Source of the DNA: Roseospira marina
Lineage (GTDB): Bacteria; Pseudomonadota; Alphaproteobacteria; Rhodospirillales; Rhodospirillaceae
Length of the DNA stretch: 64,000 nt
Reading direction: 5' to 3'
Assembly (NCBI RefSeq): GCF_014197855.1
Contig: NZ_JACIGJ010000007.1
Coordinates: 186,001 to 250,000 of the forward strand
The notes beneath the pieces are model-generated. The model worked only from the letters and a program-made list of their open reading frames with translations. It was not told where the DNA came from and did not search any database. Within the stretch, counting starts at the first letter, position 1, and each line of letters opens with the position of its first letter. The translations under genes and the position numbers were made by a program. Positions 39,259-49,734 of this stretch are shown in pieces.

Positions 39259-40218
39259 ATGAGTCGAAAGAAGGCCAGCAATGGCACCCGCCTGGACGAC
39301 GCCGCGCGCGCCGGGTGGCTGTACTATGTCGCCGGCAATACCCAGGAAGACATCGCCGAGAAAATGGGTATGTCCCGTCAGGCGGTCCAGCGCTTGGTCT
39401 CTCTGTCCGTCTCCGAAGGGCTGGTGAAAGTTCGGCTCGATCACCCGATCGCCCGCTGTCTTGACTTGGCGGCCCGGGTCAAGGACCGCTGCGGTTTGCG
39501 CTTCTGCGAGGTCGTGCCGACCGACCCGGACACCGAATCGTCCACGCTGGGGGTGGCCGAGGCCGGCGCGACCGAGATCGAGCGTCATCTGCTGTCGCCG
39601 GACAGCCGGGTCATCGCGATCGGCACCGGCCGCACGCTGAAGGCGGCCATCGGGCTGCTGCCGCCGATCACCGCGCCGGACAAGCAGGTCGTCTCGCTGA
39701 CCGGCAACATCGCGCCGGACGGGTCGCTGGCGTTCTACAGCGCCATTTTCTCGATGGCGGAGCTGGTCACGGCCCGGCACTACCTGATGCCCTGTCCGGT
39801 GGTGGCGGCCTCGGTGGAGGAGCGCGACCGGCTGCGGGATCAGCCGGTGATCCGCGCCTCGCTCTCCCTGGCGCGGCACGCCGATGTGGTGTTCGTCGGC
39901 CTGGGCGACCTGGGGCCGGAGGCGCCGCTGTTCGTGGATGGGTTCATCACGCCCCGGGACCTTCAGGCGCTGCGGGATGCCGGCGCGGTGGGCGAGATCA
40001 TCGGCTGGGCCTTCGATGGCGACGGCCGCCTGATCGCCTGCGACAGCAACGCCCGCGTGGTTAGCGCGGCGCTGGATTGGCCGGACGAGACGCTCGTCAT
40101 TGCGATGGCCAAGGGCGAACGTAAGGTGCCGGGCCTGCACGCGGTGATCCGGGGCAAGCTCGTCAATGGACTGATTACGGATGAAGGAACGGCTATCGCC
40201 CTTTTGGGCGAGGAATAA
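39259..40218 (+). CDS. SorC-family sugar-responsive transcriptional regulator
   Basis: The 319-residue regulator has an N-terminal helix-turn-helix (GNTQEDIAEKMGMSRQAVQRLVSLSVSEGLV, about residues 27-57) and the SorC sugar-phosphate-binding domain (VIAIGTGRTLKAAI, FVGLGDLGPEAPLF, DGRLIACDSNARVV). It lies directly upstream of the polyol operon, as SmoC does in Rhodobacter, and is the likely regulator of it in response to hexitol or its phosphate. Palindromes at 40521-40550 are candidate operators. Confidence 0.88.
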   Translation: MSRKKASNGTRLDDAARAGWLYYVAGNTQEDIAEKMGMSRQAVQRLVSLSVSEGLVKVRLDHPIARCLDLAARVKDRCGLRFCEVVPTDPDTESSTLGVAEAGATEIERHLLSPDSRVIAIGTGRTLKAAIGLLPPITAPDKQVVSLTGNIAPDGSLAFYSAIFSMAELVTARHYLMPCPVVAASVEERDRLRDQPVIRASLSLARHADVVFVGLGDLGPEAPLFVDGFITPRDLQALRDAGAVGEIIGWAFDGDGRLIACDSNARVVSAALDWPDETLVIAMAKGERKVPGLHAVIRGKLVNGLITDEGTAIALLGEE

Positions 40219-40579
40219 ACCGAAAGGTGGTTGCCTCCGTTCTTAAGACGCAGAAAGCCGGGCGCCGACTGGGGCGGCATGTCCGCCCTTTGCAGCGGCC
40301 CCGCAGGCCCCGCAATCCGATCCCGCAGCTCCCTTAACACACTCAGGTCAAAGAAGAAAAGATCCGTGCGGGCGTCTCGTCCGACGCGCGAGGGGCCCCC
40401 GCACGACCGCTCTTCCGTGCGGATCCTGGGGCCCCCGGGCGGGCGGCGTACGGCGGTCGGGATGCAATGCGTTGGTTGCGGCGCAGCATCGAAGCTTCTT
40501 GACTCTGTCGCATTTTAAGCGGGTAATTGCCCGATAACGCGGCAATTGCCCGAAAACGGGCGCTCGGGAGGATGGATCC
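40219..40579. other. Intergenic region between regulator gene and smoE
   Basis: The 361 bases have no gene. Near smoE there is a -35-like TTGACT (40499-40504), a -10-like element about 18 bp downstream (GTAATT), and two AATTG palindromes. A ribosome site GGGAGGA precedes smoE. A GTGCGGG/CCCGCAC pair (40366-40404) could form a weak hairpin after the regulator gene. Confidence 0.55.
40521..40550. promoter_or_regulatory. Paired AATTG palindromes, candidate operators of the polyol operon
   Basis: GGGTAATTGCCC (40521-40532, one mismatch) and GGCAATTGCC (40541-40550, perfect) are centred 19 bp apart. The first covers the likely -10 region. They are the best candidates for binding the SorC-type regulator or another sugar regulator. 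Confidence 0.55.
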
Positions 40580-41896
40580 ATGAAGCTTTCGCGACTCTTG
40601 CTCGGAACGTGCGCGGCGGTGGCCCTGACGGCGCCGGCGCTGGCGGACACCACGCTGACCATCGCCACCGTCAACAACGGCGATATGATCCGCATGCAGA
40701 AGCTGTCCGGTGATTTCGAGGCGAAGAATCCGGGCATCGCCCTGGAATGGGTGACGATGGAAGAGAACACGCTGCGCCAGAAGGTCACGACCGACATTGC
40801 GACCAAGGGCGGCCAGTACGACGTGATGACCATCGGCAACTATGAGGTCCGCATCTGGGCCAAGCAGGGCTGGCTGCTGCCGCTGGACGATCTGGGCGAC
40901 GATTACGACGCCGACGACATCATGCCCGCCATCCGCCAGGGCCTGACCTACGAGGGCACGCTTTACGCGGCGCCGTTCTACGGCGAAAGCTCCATGCTGA
41001 TGTACCGCACCGACCTGTTCGAGAAGGCGGGGCTGACCATGCCCGACGACCCGACCTGGAGCTTCATCGGCGAGGCGGCGCGCAAAATCACAGACACCAA
41101 CGACGGGGTCTACGGCATCTGCCTGCGCGGCAAGGCCGGCTGGGGTGAGAACATGGCGTTCATCACCACCCTCGCCAACTCCATGGGCGCGCGCTGGTTC
41201 GACATGGACTGGCATCCGCAGTTCGATCAGCCGGAATGGAAGGCGGCCCTTCAGTACTACGTCGACCTTATGGAGGACGCCGGCCCGCCCGGGGCCTCGA
41301 CCAACGGATTCAACGAGAACCTCGCCCTGTTCCAGTCCGGCAAGTGCGGCATGTGGATCGACGCGACGGTCGCCGCCTCGTTCGTGACCAACCCCGCCGA
41401 GTCCAAGGTCGCCGAGGATGTCGGCTTCGCGCTGACCCCGCACGGCGAGGGCATCGACAAGCACGGCAGTTGGCTGTGGACCTGGAACCTGGGCATTCCG
41501 GCGGGCTCGGAGAAGGTGGATGCGGCCAAGGCGTTCATCGCCTGGGCGACCAGCAAGGCCTACACCGAGATGGTCGCCGAAAAGGACGGCTGGGCCAATG
41601 TGCCCCCGGGCACCCGGACCTCGCTGTATGAGAACCCGAAGTACCAGGAGGCGGCGGCCTTCGCCGACGTCACCCTGAAGGCCATCAACGCGGCCGATCC
41701 GGAGAACCCCGCCGTCGAGCCCGTGCCCTATGTGGGCGGCCAGTGGGTCGGCATTCCGGAGTTCCAGGGCATCGGCACCGCCGTCGGCCAGCAGTTCTCG
41801 GCCGCGCTGGCGGGCAACATCACCGTCGATCAGGCGCTGCAGAACGCCCAGCGCTTCACCGAGCGCGAGATGACGAAGGGCGGCTACATCCAGTAG
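40580..41896 (+). CDS. smoE: Sorbitol/mannitol ABC transporter, substrate-binding protein SmoE
   Basis: The 438-residue periplasmic protein has a signal peptide cleaved after ALA (about residue 22), followed by a family 1 extracellular solute-binding fold (TLTIATVNNGDMIRMQKLSGDF; GGQYDVMTIGNYEVRIWAKQGW). It resembles the hexitol-binding SmoE/MtlE proteins of Rhodobacter and rhizobia. It is the first gene of smoEFGKS, with the operator region just upstream. Confidence 0.9.
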   Translation: MKLSRLLLGTCAAVALTAPALADTTLTIATVNNGDMIRMQKLSGDFEAKNPGIALEWVTMEENTLRQKVTTDIATKGGQYDVMTIGNYEVRIWAKQGWLLPLDDLGDDYDADDIMPAIRQGLTYEGTLYAAPFYGESSMLMYRTDLFEKAGLTMPDDPTWSFIGEAARKITDTNDGVYGICLRGKAGWGENMAFITTLANSMGARWFDMDWHPQFDQPEWKAALQYYVDLMEDAGPPGASTNGFNENLALFQSGKCGMWIDATVAASFVTNPAESKVAEDVGFALTPHGEGIDKHGSWLWTWNLGIPAGSEKVDAAKAFIAWATSKAYTEMVAEKDGWANVPPGTRTSLYENPKYQEAAAFADVTLKAINAADPENPAVEPVPYVGGQWVGIPEFQGIGTAVGQQFSAALAGNITVDQALQNAQRFTEREMTKGGYIQ

Positions 41897-41996
41897 CCGG
41901 TCCGCACGGCCCGGCGGCGCGCCCGATCCCGGTGTGCGCCGACCGGCCCGCCGTGCCTTCGCCCTCTCCCGCTGCTCGATCGAGGTGAGGCCCGCC

Positions 41997-42869
41997 GTGG
42001 CGACGATGCACACGCGCTCCATCGCGCGGCTGATGATGGCGCCCAGCGTCATCCTGCTGCTGGGGTGGATGCTCATCCCCCTGTCGATGACCCTGTATTT
42101 TTCCTTCCTCCGCTACAACCTGCTGATGCCGGGGATGGAGGACTGGGCCGGAGTCTTTAATTACGAGTATTTCGTCACCGATCCCGCGTTCGTCACCGCG
42201 CTGGTCAACACGCTGGTCCTGGTGGGCAGCGTTCTGGTCATCAGCGTCGGCGGCGGGCTGTTGATGGCGTTGCTTCTGAATCAGCCGATTTTCGGCCAGG
42301 GCATCGTGCGGCTGCTGGTCATCGCGCCGTTCTTCGTCATGCCGACCGTCTCCGCGCTCGTGTGGAAGAACATGTTCATGCACCCGGTGTATGGACTGTT
42401 CGCCTCCCTCGCGCACGGCCTGGGGCTGCCGGCCATCGACTGGCTGTCCTCGGCGCCGTTGCTGTCGATCATCCTGATCGTGTCGTGGCAGTGGCTGCCG
42501 TTCGCCGCGCTGATCCTGCTGACCGCGCTGCAATCGCTCGACGAGGAGCAGATGGAGGCCGCCGAGATGGACGGCGCCAGCGCCGTGCGCCGGTTCGCGC
42601 ATATCACGCTGCCGCATTTGGCGCGGGCCATCACGGTTGTGATCCTGATCGAGACCATCTTCCTGCTGTCCGTGTTCGCCGAGATCCTGGTCACCACCTC
42701 GGGCGGCCCCGGCTACGACAGCACGAACCTGAGCTACCTGATCTACACGCAGGCCTTGCTCCAGTTCGACGTGGGTGGCGCGTCGGCCGGCGGCATCATC
42801 GCCGTCATCCTGGCCAACATCGTCGCCATCTTCCTGATCCGCCTGATCGGCAAGAATCTGGAGACCTGA
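41997..42869 (+). CDS. smoF: Sorbitol/mannitol ABC transporter permease SmoF
   Basis: The 290-residue inner-membrane protein has six predicted helices and the ABC-coupling EAA loop EAAEMDGASAVRRFAHITLPHL (about 200). The GTG at 41997 is chosen because GAGGTGAGG precedes it by 6 bases; an ATG at 42006 and a longer frame from 41934 are alternatives. It follows smoE by 100 bp, with only a weak spacer between. Confidence 0.9.
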   Translation: MATMHTRSIARLMMAPSVILLLGWMLIPLSMTLYFSFLRYNLLMPGMEDWAGVFNYEYFVTDPAFVTALVNTLVLVGSVLVISVGGGLLMALLLNQPIFGQGIVRLLVIAPFFVMPTVSALVWKNMFMHPVYGLFASLAHGLGLPAIDWLSSAPLLSIILIVSWQWLPFAALILLTALQSLDEEQMEAAEMDGASAVRRFAHITLPHLARAITVVILIETIFLLSVFAEILVTTSGGPGYDSTNLSYLIYTQALLQFDVGGASAGGIIAVILANIVAIFLIRLIGKNLET

Positions 42870-42872
42870 GCC

Positions 42873-43703
42873 ATGGCGCGCACACTCACACCCAAACGGA
42901 AGGTGGCGTTTACGGTCCTGGCCTGGGTTCTGGGTCTGCTGATCTTCTTCCCGATCCTGTGGACGGTGCTGACCAGCTTCAAGACCGAGGGCGAGGCCAT
43001 CGCCAACCCGCCGTCGTTCCTGTTCTTCGACTGGACGCTGGAGAACTACACCGAGGTTCAGGAGCGCTCGAACTACCTGCGGCACGTCATCAACTCGGTG
43101 GTGATCTCGTTCGGCTCCACGGCCATCGGCCTGCTGATCGCGGTGCCGGCCGCCTGGGCCATGGCATTCTCGCCGACCAAGCGGACCAAGGGCATCCTGA
43201 TGTGGATGCTGTCCACCAAGATGCTGCCGGCGGTCGGCGTCATGATGCCGATCTACCTGATCTTCCGGGATCTGGGGCTGCTCGACACGTTGCTGGGTCT
43301 GACCATCGTCATGACCATGGTCAACCTGCCGATCATGGTCTGGATGCTCTACACCTACTTCAAGGAGATCCCCGGCGACATCCTGGAGGCCGCCCGCATG
43401 GACGGCGCCCAGCTGGGCCAGGAGATCCTATACGTGCTGGCCCCCATGGCCGTGCCGGGCATCGCGTCCACCTGCCTGCTGAACATCATCCTGGCCTGGA
43501 ACGAGGCGTTCTGGACGCTGAACCTGACGGCCGCCGACGCGGCGCCGCTGACCGCGTTCATCGCCTCTTACTCCAGTCCCGAGGGGCTGTTCTGGGCCAA
43601 GCTGTCGGCGGCTTCGACCATGGCGATCGCGCCGATTCTCATCCTCGGCTGGTTCTCGCAGCGCCAACTGGTGCGCGGCCTGACCTTTGGTGCCGTGAAG
43701 TAA
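42873..43703 (+). CDS. smoG: Sorbitol/mannitol ABC transporter permease SmoG
   Basis: The 276-residue second permease has six helices and the coupling loop EAARMDGAQLGQEILYVLAPM. The gap to smoF is 3 bp, so the two are coupled. Together they form the channel for polyols such as sorbitol and mannitol. Confidence 0.9.
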   Translation: MARTLTPKRKVAFTVLAWVLGLLIFFPILWTVLTSFKTEGEAIANPPSFLFFDWTLENYTEVQERSNYLRHVINSVVISFGSTAIGLLIAVPAAWAMAFSPTKRTKGILMWMLSTKMLPAVGVMMPIYLIFRDLGLLDTLLGLTIVMTMVNLPIMVWMLYTYFKEIPGDILEAARMDGAQLGQEILYVLAPMAVPGIASTCLLNIILAWNEAFWTLNLTAADAAPLTAFIASYSSPEGLFWAKLSAASTMAIAPILILGWFSQRQLVRGLTFGAVK

Positions 43704-43724
43704 CACGCGGGGAGGACTCCAAAG

Positions 43725-44740
<1,016 letters not shown>

Positions 44741-44744
<4 letters not shown>

Positions 44745-45517
44745 CCCGGCTGGAGGGAAAGGTCGCCCTGATCACGGGCGCCGCCCGGGGCATCGGCCGC
44801 GCCTTCGCCGAAGCCTTCGTGGCGGAAGGGGCGCGCGTCGCCATCGCGGATATCGACATCGCGCGCGCCCGCCAGACCGCATCCGAGATCGGGGCGGCCT
44901 CGGCGCGCGCCGTGCCCATGGACGTCACGGATCAGCTCTCGATCGCGGGCGCGTTCGAGATGACCTGCGCCGAACTGGGCGGGCTCGACATCCTGGTGAA
45001 CAACGCCGCCATCTTCGACATGGCGCCGATCCCGGACATCACGCGGGAGAGCTATGACCGCGTGTTTTCCATCAACGTGGCCGGGGCGCTGTTCACCCTC
45101 CAGGCCGCCGCCCGGGTCATGATCGCCCAGGGGCGGGGCGGCAAGATCATCAATATGGCCAGTCAGGCCGGACGCCGGGGCGAGGCCCTGGTGGCGGTCT
45201 ACTGCGCCTCCAAGGCGGCGGTGATCAGCCTGACCCAGTCCGCCGGGCTGGCGCTGATCGAGCACGGCATCAACGTGAACGCCATCGCGCCCGGGGTCGT
45301 CGACGGCGAGCACTGGGACGGCGTCGATGCCCTGTTCGCGCGCTACGAGACTCGGCCGATCGGCGAGAAGAAGCGCCTGGTCGGCCAGGCCGTGCCCCAT
45401 GGCCGCATGGGGCGGGCCGAAGACCTCACCGGCATGGCGGTGTTCCTGGCCAGTGCTGACAGCGATTACGTCGTCGGCCAGACCTACAACGTCGATGGCG
45501 GTAACGTGTTGAGTTGA
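44741..45517 (+). CDS. smoS: Sorbitol dehydrogenase SmoS (SDR)
   Basis: The 258-residue short-chain dehydrogenase has the NAD motif TGAARGIG, the NNAA motif and the Tyr-Lys pair YCASK, with Ser in INMASQAG. It closely resembles Rhodobacter sphaeroides SmoS, including [17 protein letters not shown] and [17 protein letters not shown]. It oxidises D-sorbitol to fructose (also other hexitols). The GTG at 44741 overlaps the smoK stop by 4 bp. Confidence 0.93.
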
Positions 45518-45531
45518 AAGGAAAACACGTC

Positions 45532-46308
45532 ATGTATATGGAGAAGCTGAGCCTCGCCGGGCAGGTTGCCGTGGTCACGGGGGGCGGGCAGGGCATCGGG
45601 GCCGCCTGCGCGGAGGCGCTGGGCGAGGCCGGCGCGACCGTGATCGTCGCCGATATGCTGGCGGACCGGGCCGAGGCCGCCGTCGCCGCGCTGAAAGGGC
45701 GAGGTCTGAAGGCGCAGGGCGTGACCGTTGACGTGACCAAGTCGGCCGAGGTGGACGCCGCCGCCGCCGCCATCAAGGCGGAGCACGGCCGCATCGACAT
45801 CCTGGTGAACAACGCCGGCGTGGCCAAAAGCGACGTGCCGGCGGAGGAGACGTCGGACGAACACTGGCGCTTTCATATGGATGTGAACGTGGACGGCCTG
45901 TTCTGGTGCTGCCGGGCGTTCGGTCGCATCATGCTGGCGCAGGGCAAGGGCTCCATCGTCAACATCGGCTCCATGTCCGGCCTGATCGTCAACAAGCCCC
46001 AGCCGCAGTCCTTCTACAACGCCTCCAAGGCGGCGGTGCACCAGCTCACCAAGTCGCTGGCGGCGGAATGGGCGGCGCGGGGTGTGCGCGTCAACAGCGT
46101 GGCCCCCACCTACATCGAAACGCCCCTGACCGCCTTCGGCATCAAGGAGAATCCTGAGATGTACAAGGTGTGGCTCGACATGACCCCCATGGGCCGGGTT
46201 GGGCAGCCGGACGAGGTGGCCTCCGCCGTGCACTTCCTGGCCTCCGACGCGGCCAGCCTGATCACCGGCGCGATCCTGAGCACCGACGGCGGGTACACCT
46301 GCTGGTAG
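45532..46308 (+). CDS. SDR polyol dehydrogenase, galactitol/hexitol-type
   Basis: The 258-residue SDR has TGGGQGIG, NNAGVAK and the catalytic FYNASK. Its text VNVDGLFWCCRAFGRIMLAQG, NIGSMSGLIVNKPQ and ending ITGAILSTDGGYTCW closely resembles galactitol dehydrogenase of Rhodobacter. In the Rhodobacter smo operon the long-chain mannitol dehydrogenase MtlK occupies this place, so this SDR probably supplies a second polyol specificity. The ATG at 45532 is preceded by AAAGGAAAA; an in-frame TTG at 45514 overlaps smoS and is less likely. Confidence 0.82.
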   Translation: MYMEKLSLAGQVAVVTGGGQGIGAACAEALGEAGATVIVADMLADRAEAAVAALKGRGLKAQGVTVDVTKSAEVDAAAAAIKAEHGRIDILVNNAGVAKSDVPAEETSDEHWRFHMDVNVDGLFWCCRAFGRIMLAQGKGSIVNIGSMSGLIVNKPQPQSFYNASKAAVHQLTKSLAAEWAARGVRVNSVAPTYIETPLTAFGIKENPEMYKVWLDMTPMGRVGQPDEVASAVHFLASDAASLITGAILSTDGGYTCW

Positions 46309-46339
46309 GGAGCGCGGCCCGTTTGGCGTTGTGCGCTCC

Positions 46340-46366
46340 GCCCCCTCCCCATGCGGGGGAGGGGGC
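46340..46366. repeat. GC-rich hairpin within the polyol operon
   Basis: GCCCCCTCCCC and GGGGAGGGGGC pair over 11 bp around a 5-nt loop. It lies 32 bp after the SDR stop and 83 bp before the HAD gene. It could partly terminate transcription, stabilise the upstream mRNA or be a dispersed intergenic repeat. No T-run follows. Confidence 0.6.
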
Positions 46367-46448
46367 ATATATGGCACGGGGGGCCGGGACCGAGCCGGGC
46401 ACACGGACCCCATGAGCGCAAACCCCATAGCAACGGTCAGGTGGTGAC

Positions 46449-47156
46449 GTGACAGCCATGTCTCAACAGCAAGCGGAACCGGTGGATCTGGTCATCTTCG
46501 ACTGCGACGGCGTGCTGGTGGACAGCGAACCGATTTCCACCCGCATTCTGTTGGAGAGCCTGACCGAGGCGGGGCTGGAGCTGACGCCAGACGAGATCTA
46601 CAGCCGATTCCTCGGCAAGAGCCTCGCCAGCATCACGGCGATCCTGCGGCGGGACCACGGTCTGCGTGTGGACGCGGGGATGCTGGACCGGATGCGCGCC
46701 CGGCTGTTCGCGGCGTTTCGCGAGGAGCTGCGCCCCATGGCCGGCATGGCCGAGACGTTGGCGCGCCTGCCGGTGCCGTTCTGCGTCGCGTCCTCCAGTC
46801 TGGTGGAGCGGATGCGGTTGGCGCTGGAGGTCACCGGTCTGTTGTCGGCGTTTGAGGGCCGGCTGTTCAGCGCCTCCATGGTCACGCGCGGCAAGCCCGC
46901 GCCGGACCTGTTCCTGTATGCGGCGGAGCAGATGGGTGTGGCGCCCGACCGCTGCGTCGTGGTCGAGGACAGCGAGGCGGGAGTCACGGCCGGGCAGAGC
47001 GCAGGGATGCGCGTGTTCGGATTCGTCGGCGGAACGCACGCTCGTTTGGCGCGGCATCGCGCGACGCTGGCGGCGCGGCACCCGACCCTGATGTTCGAGG
47101 ATATGGCGGACCTGCCCGCTCGGCTGGCGGAGCACGGAGCGACGAGGGTGGTGTGA
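46449..47156 (+). CDS. HAD-superfamily phosphatase (beta-phosphoglucomutase-like)
   Basis: The 235-residue enzyme has motif I DLVIFDCDGVLVDSE, motif II CVASSS, and the late Lys and acidic residues (TRGKPAPDLFLYAAE, VVEDSEAG). It acts on small phosphorylated sugars; the substrate is unknown. GTG at 46449 is taken as start; ATG at 46458 is possible. Its stop overlaps the FGGY kinase start (TGATG), placing it in the polyol operon, perhaps as a repair or dephosphorylation step. Confidence 0.85.
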   Translation: MTAMSQQQAEPVDLVIFDCDGVLVDSEPISTRILLESLTEAGLELTPDEIYSRFLGKSLASITAILRRDHGLRVDAGMLDRMRARLFAAFREELRPMAGMAETLARLPVPFCVASSSLVERMRLALEVTGLLSAFEGRLFSASMVTRGKPAPDLFLYAAEQMGVAPDRCVVVEDSEAGVTAGQSAGMRVFGFVGGTHARLARHRATLAARHPTLMFEDMADLPARLAEHGATRVV

Positions 47157-48748
47157 TGCAAGACCTGATAATCGGTGTGGATGTGGGCACGGGCAGCGCT
47201 CGCGCGGGCGTGCTGGATACCTCTGGGGCGCTGCTGGGCCGGGCGGAGCGCCCGATCGAGATGGGCCAACCGCGGCCCAACCACGCCGAATACGACTCCG
47301 AACAGATTTGGACGGCGGTCTGCGAGGCGGTCCGCGCGGTGCTGGATACCGCGAACGTGCCTGGCGACCGGGTCGCCGGCATCAGCTTCGACGCGACCTG
47401 TTCCCTGGTGGTGCGGAACCGCGACGGCGGCCCGTGGTGCGTCTCGACGACCGGAGAGACCCGGTGGGACACCGTCGTTTGGCTCGACCATCGCGCGATC
47501 GCTGAGGCCCAGGTCTGCACCGACACCGGGCATAAGGTGTTGGGTTATATCGGCGGGGTGATGTCGCCGGAGATGGAAATCCCCAAGCTGATGTGGCTGA
47601 AGCGGCAGTTTTCCGACCGCTGGGCCGACACCGGCTATGTCTTTGATTTGACCGACTTCCTGACCTGGAAGGCGTCGGGCTCGCTGGCGCGCTCCCAGTG
47701 CACCGTGACCTGCAAGTGGACCTATCTGGCGCATGAGGATCCGGGCTGGCAGGCCGATTTTCTGGAGCAGGTGGGCGTCGGGGACCTGTTGGAGCGCGGC
47801 CGGCTGCCCGACCGGGCCACGCCGATCGGCGATGACCTGGGCCCGCTGACGCCGGAGGCCGCTGCGGCGATGGGCCTGAGCACGGCCTGCCGGGTCGGCG
47901 CCGGCCTGATCGACGCGCACGCCGGGGCGCTTGGCGTCATGGGGGCGTCCGCCGGCGAGGACAGCATCGACCACCACCTCGCCCTGATCGCCGGAACGTC
48001 GAGTTGCCTGATGGCGCTGTCGCCGCACCCCCGGCCGACGCCCGGTGTTTGGGGGCCGTACGACGGTGCGGTGGTGCCGGGCCGCTGGCTGAACGAGGGC
48101 GGTCAGTCGGTCACCGGCGCGCTGCTCGACCATGTCATCCGGCTGCACGGCGCCGGGGGCGAGCCGAACGGCGCGTTGCATGCTCGAATCTGTGAGCGCA
48201 TCGCGGCGTTGCGGGAGTCGGGTGGCCCGGATCTCGCGGCGCGGCTGCATGTGCTGCCGGACTTCCACGGCAACCGTTCGCCCCTGGCCGATCCGCATGC
48301 CCTGGGCGTCATCAGCGGCCTGGACCTGGACAGTTCGTTCGACAGCCTGTGCCGGCTGTACTGGCGCACCGCCGTCGCCATCGCGCTGGGGGTGCGCCAT
48401 ATCCTGGAGGCGCTGAACGCCTGCGGCTACAGCATCGATACGCTGCATGTGACCGGCGGCCACCTGAAGAACCCGGTGCTGATGGAGCTGTACGCCGACG
48501 CCACCGGCTGCACGGTGATCGAGCCGCAGACGGATGACGCGGTGCTGTTGGGCACGGCGATGGTCGCGGCCAAGGCGGCGGGCCTGTTCCCGACCCTGGC
48601 GGCGGCGGCGCAGGCGATGCAGGCGGGCGCGCGGACGCGGGCCCCGAACCCGGCCGCGCGGGCGAGGTTTGATCGGGACTACGCCGTGTTCCTGCGTATG
48701 CACGAGCATCGGCGGGAGCTGGACCGGATCGCGTCCGGCACGGCCTGA
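47156..48748 (+). CDS. FGGY-family pentulose kinase (ribulokinase-like)
   Basis: The 530-residue sugar kinase has the ATP-binding start IIGVDVGTGSARAGVLD, the catalytic Asp region GAGLIDAHAGALG and the C-terminal TGGHLKNPVLMELYAD. It is closer to the D-ribulose-type pentulose kinases than to xylulokinase. The starting codon overlaps the HAD stop. The Rhodobacter smo operon carries a xylulokinase (xylB) here, so this would phosphorylate the keto-pentose made from pentitols. Confidence 0.84.
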   Translation: MQDLIIGVDVGTGSARAGVLDTSGALLGRAERPIEMGQPRPNHAEYDSEQIWTAVCEAVRAVLDTANVPGDRVAGISFDATCSLVVRNRDGGPWCVSTTGETRWDTVVWLDHRAIAEAQVCTDTGHKVLGYIGGVMSPEMEIPKLMWLKRQFSDRWADTGYVFDLTDFLTWKASGSLARSQCTVTCKWTYLAHEDPGWQADFLEQVGVGDLLERGRLPDRATPIGDDLGPLTPEAAAAMGLSTACRVGAGLIDAHAGALGVMGASAGEDSIDHHLALIAGTSSCLMALSPHPRPTPGVWGPYDGAVVPGRWLNEGGQSVTGALLDHVIRLHGAGGEPNGALHARICERIAALRESGGPDLAARLHVLPDFHGNRSPLADPHALGVISGLDLDSSFDSLCRLYWRTAVAIALGVRHILEALNACGYSIDTLHVTGGHLKNPVLMELYADATGCTVIEPQTDDAVLLGTAMVAAKAAGLFPTLAAAAQAMQAGARTRAPNPAARARFDRDYAVFLRMHEHRRELDRIASGTA

Positions 48749-48789
48749 CGCCGGGTCCGGATCAACCAGACGACGGGGAGCCCGACGCC

Positions 48790-49734
48790 ATGTTCCTGAT
48801 CTGCGGCGAAGCCCTGTTCGATGTCTTCGTGACCGAGGAGCGGGCGGATGGTGTCGCCCTGGACGCCCGGCCCGGCGGCTCGCCCTTCAACGTCGCGTTT
48901 GGGCTGGCCCGGCTGGGGCAGCGGGCGGAGCTGCTGACCGGGCTATCCACCGACACGTTTGGTGGATATCTGCGCGGCTTCATGGCGCGCGAGGGGGTGG
49001 GGGCGGCGTATGCCATGACCACGCCGAAGCCGACCACGCTGGTCGTTGTCGCCCTCGACGCGAACGGTGTGCCGACCTACTCCTTCAGCGGAACGGATAC
49101 GGCGGACCGGGCGTTGACGCCGGACACGCTGCCGCCGTTGGCGCCGGATATCCGGGCGGTGCACATGGGCTCCATCGCGACGGTGCTGGAGCCGGTGGCC
49201 TCGGCCCTGAAGGCGTTGGCCCGACGCGAGTCGGGGGCGCGCCTCATCAGCTACGATCCGAACGTGCGGCCCACCGTCGAGCCCTCGCTGGCGGTCTGGC
49301 GCCAGTCCCTGGCCGATCTGGTGGGGCTGGCCCATGTGGTGAAGATTTCGCGGGAGGATCTCGACCTGCTGTATCCCGGTCTGAGCCCGGCCGATGCGGC
49401 GGCGCGCTGGCTGGCGGCGGGCACGGGGCTGGTCGTGGTGACGGACGGCGGCAACGGCGTGGCGGGCTGGACGCGCGCCGGATCCGTGACCTGTCCGCCC
49501 CATCCCGTCACCGTGGTCGATACGGTGGGGGCGGGGGATAGCTTTCAGGCCGGCCTTCTGGCGGCGCTGGCGGAGATGGACCGGCTGTGGCCCGCCGGGG
49601 TGGCCGGGCTGGATGCGCCGGCCCTGGAGGCGGCCCTGACCTTCGCGGGCCGGGCCGCGGCTCTGACCTGTTCCCGTCGCGGCGCCGATCTGCCGCGCCG
49701 CGACGCCCTGCCAGAAACCGTGGTTTCGGCCTGA
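48790..49734 (+). CDS. PfkB-family fructokinase
   Basis: The 314-residue kinase begins FLICGEALFDVF, with the sugar-binding GGSPFNVAFGLARLG and the catalytic DTVGAGDSFQAGLLAAL. It likely phosphorylates fructose formed by SmoS, feeding glycolysis, as does the last gene of related smo operons. The last codons (PETVVSA) are encoded by a hairpin repeat that continues past the stop. Confidence 0.88.
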   Translation: MFLICGEALFDVFVTEERADGVALDARPGGSPFNVAFGLARLGQRAELLTGLSTDTFGGYLRGFMAREGVGAAYAMTTPKPTTLVVVALDANGVPTYSFSGTDTADRALTPDTLPPLAPDIRAVHMGSIATVLEPVASALKALARRESGARLISYDPNVRPTVEPSLAVWRQSLADLVGLAHVVKISREDLDLLYPGLSPADAAARWLAAGTGLVVVTDGGNGVAGWTRAGSVTCPPHPVTVVDTVGAGDSFQAGLLAALAEMDRLWPAGVAGLDAPALEAALTFAGRAAALTCSRRGADLPRRDALPETVVSA

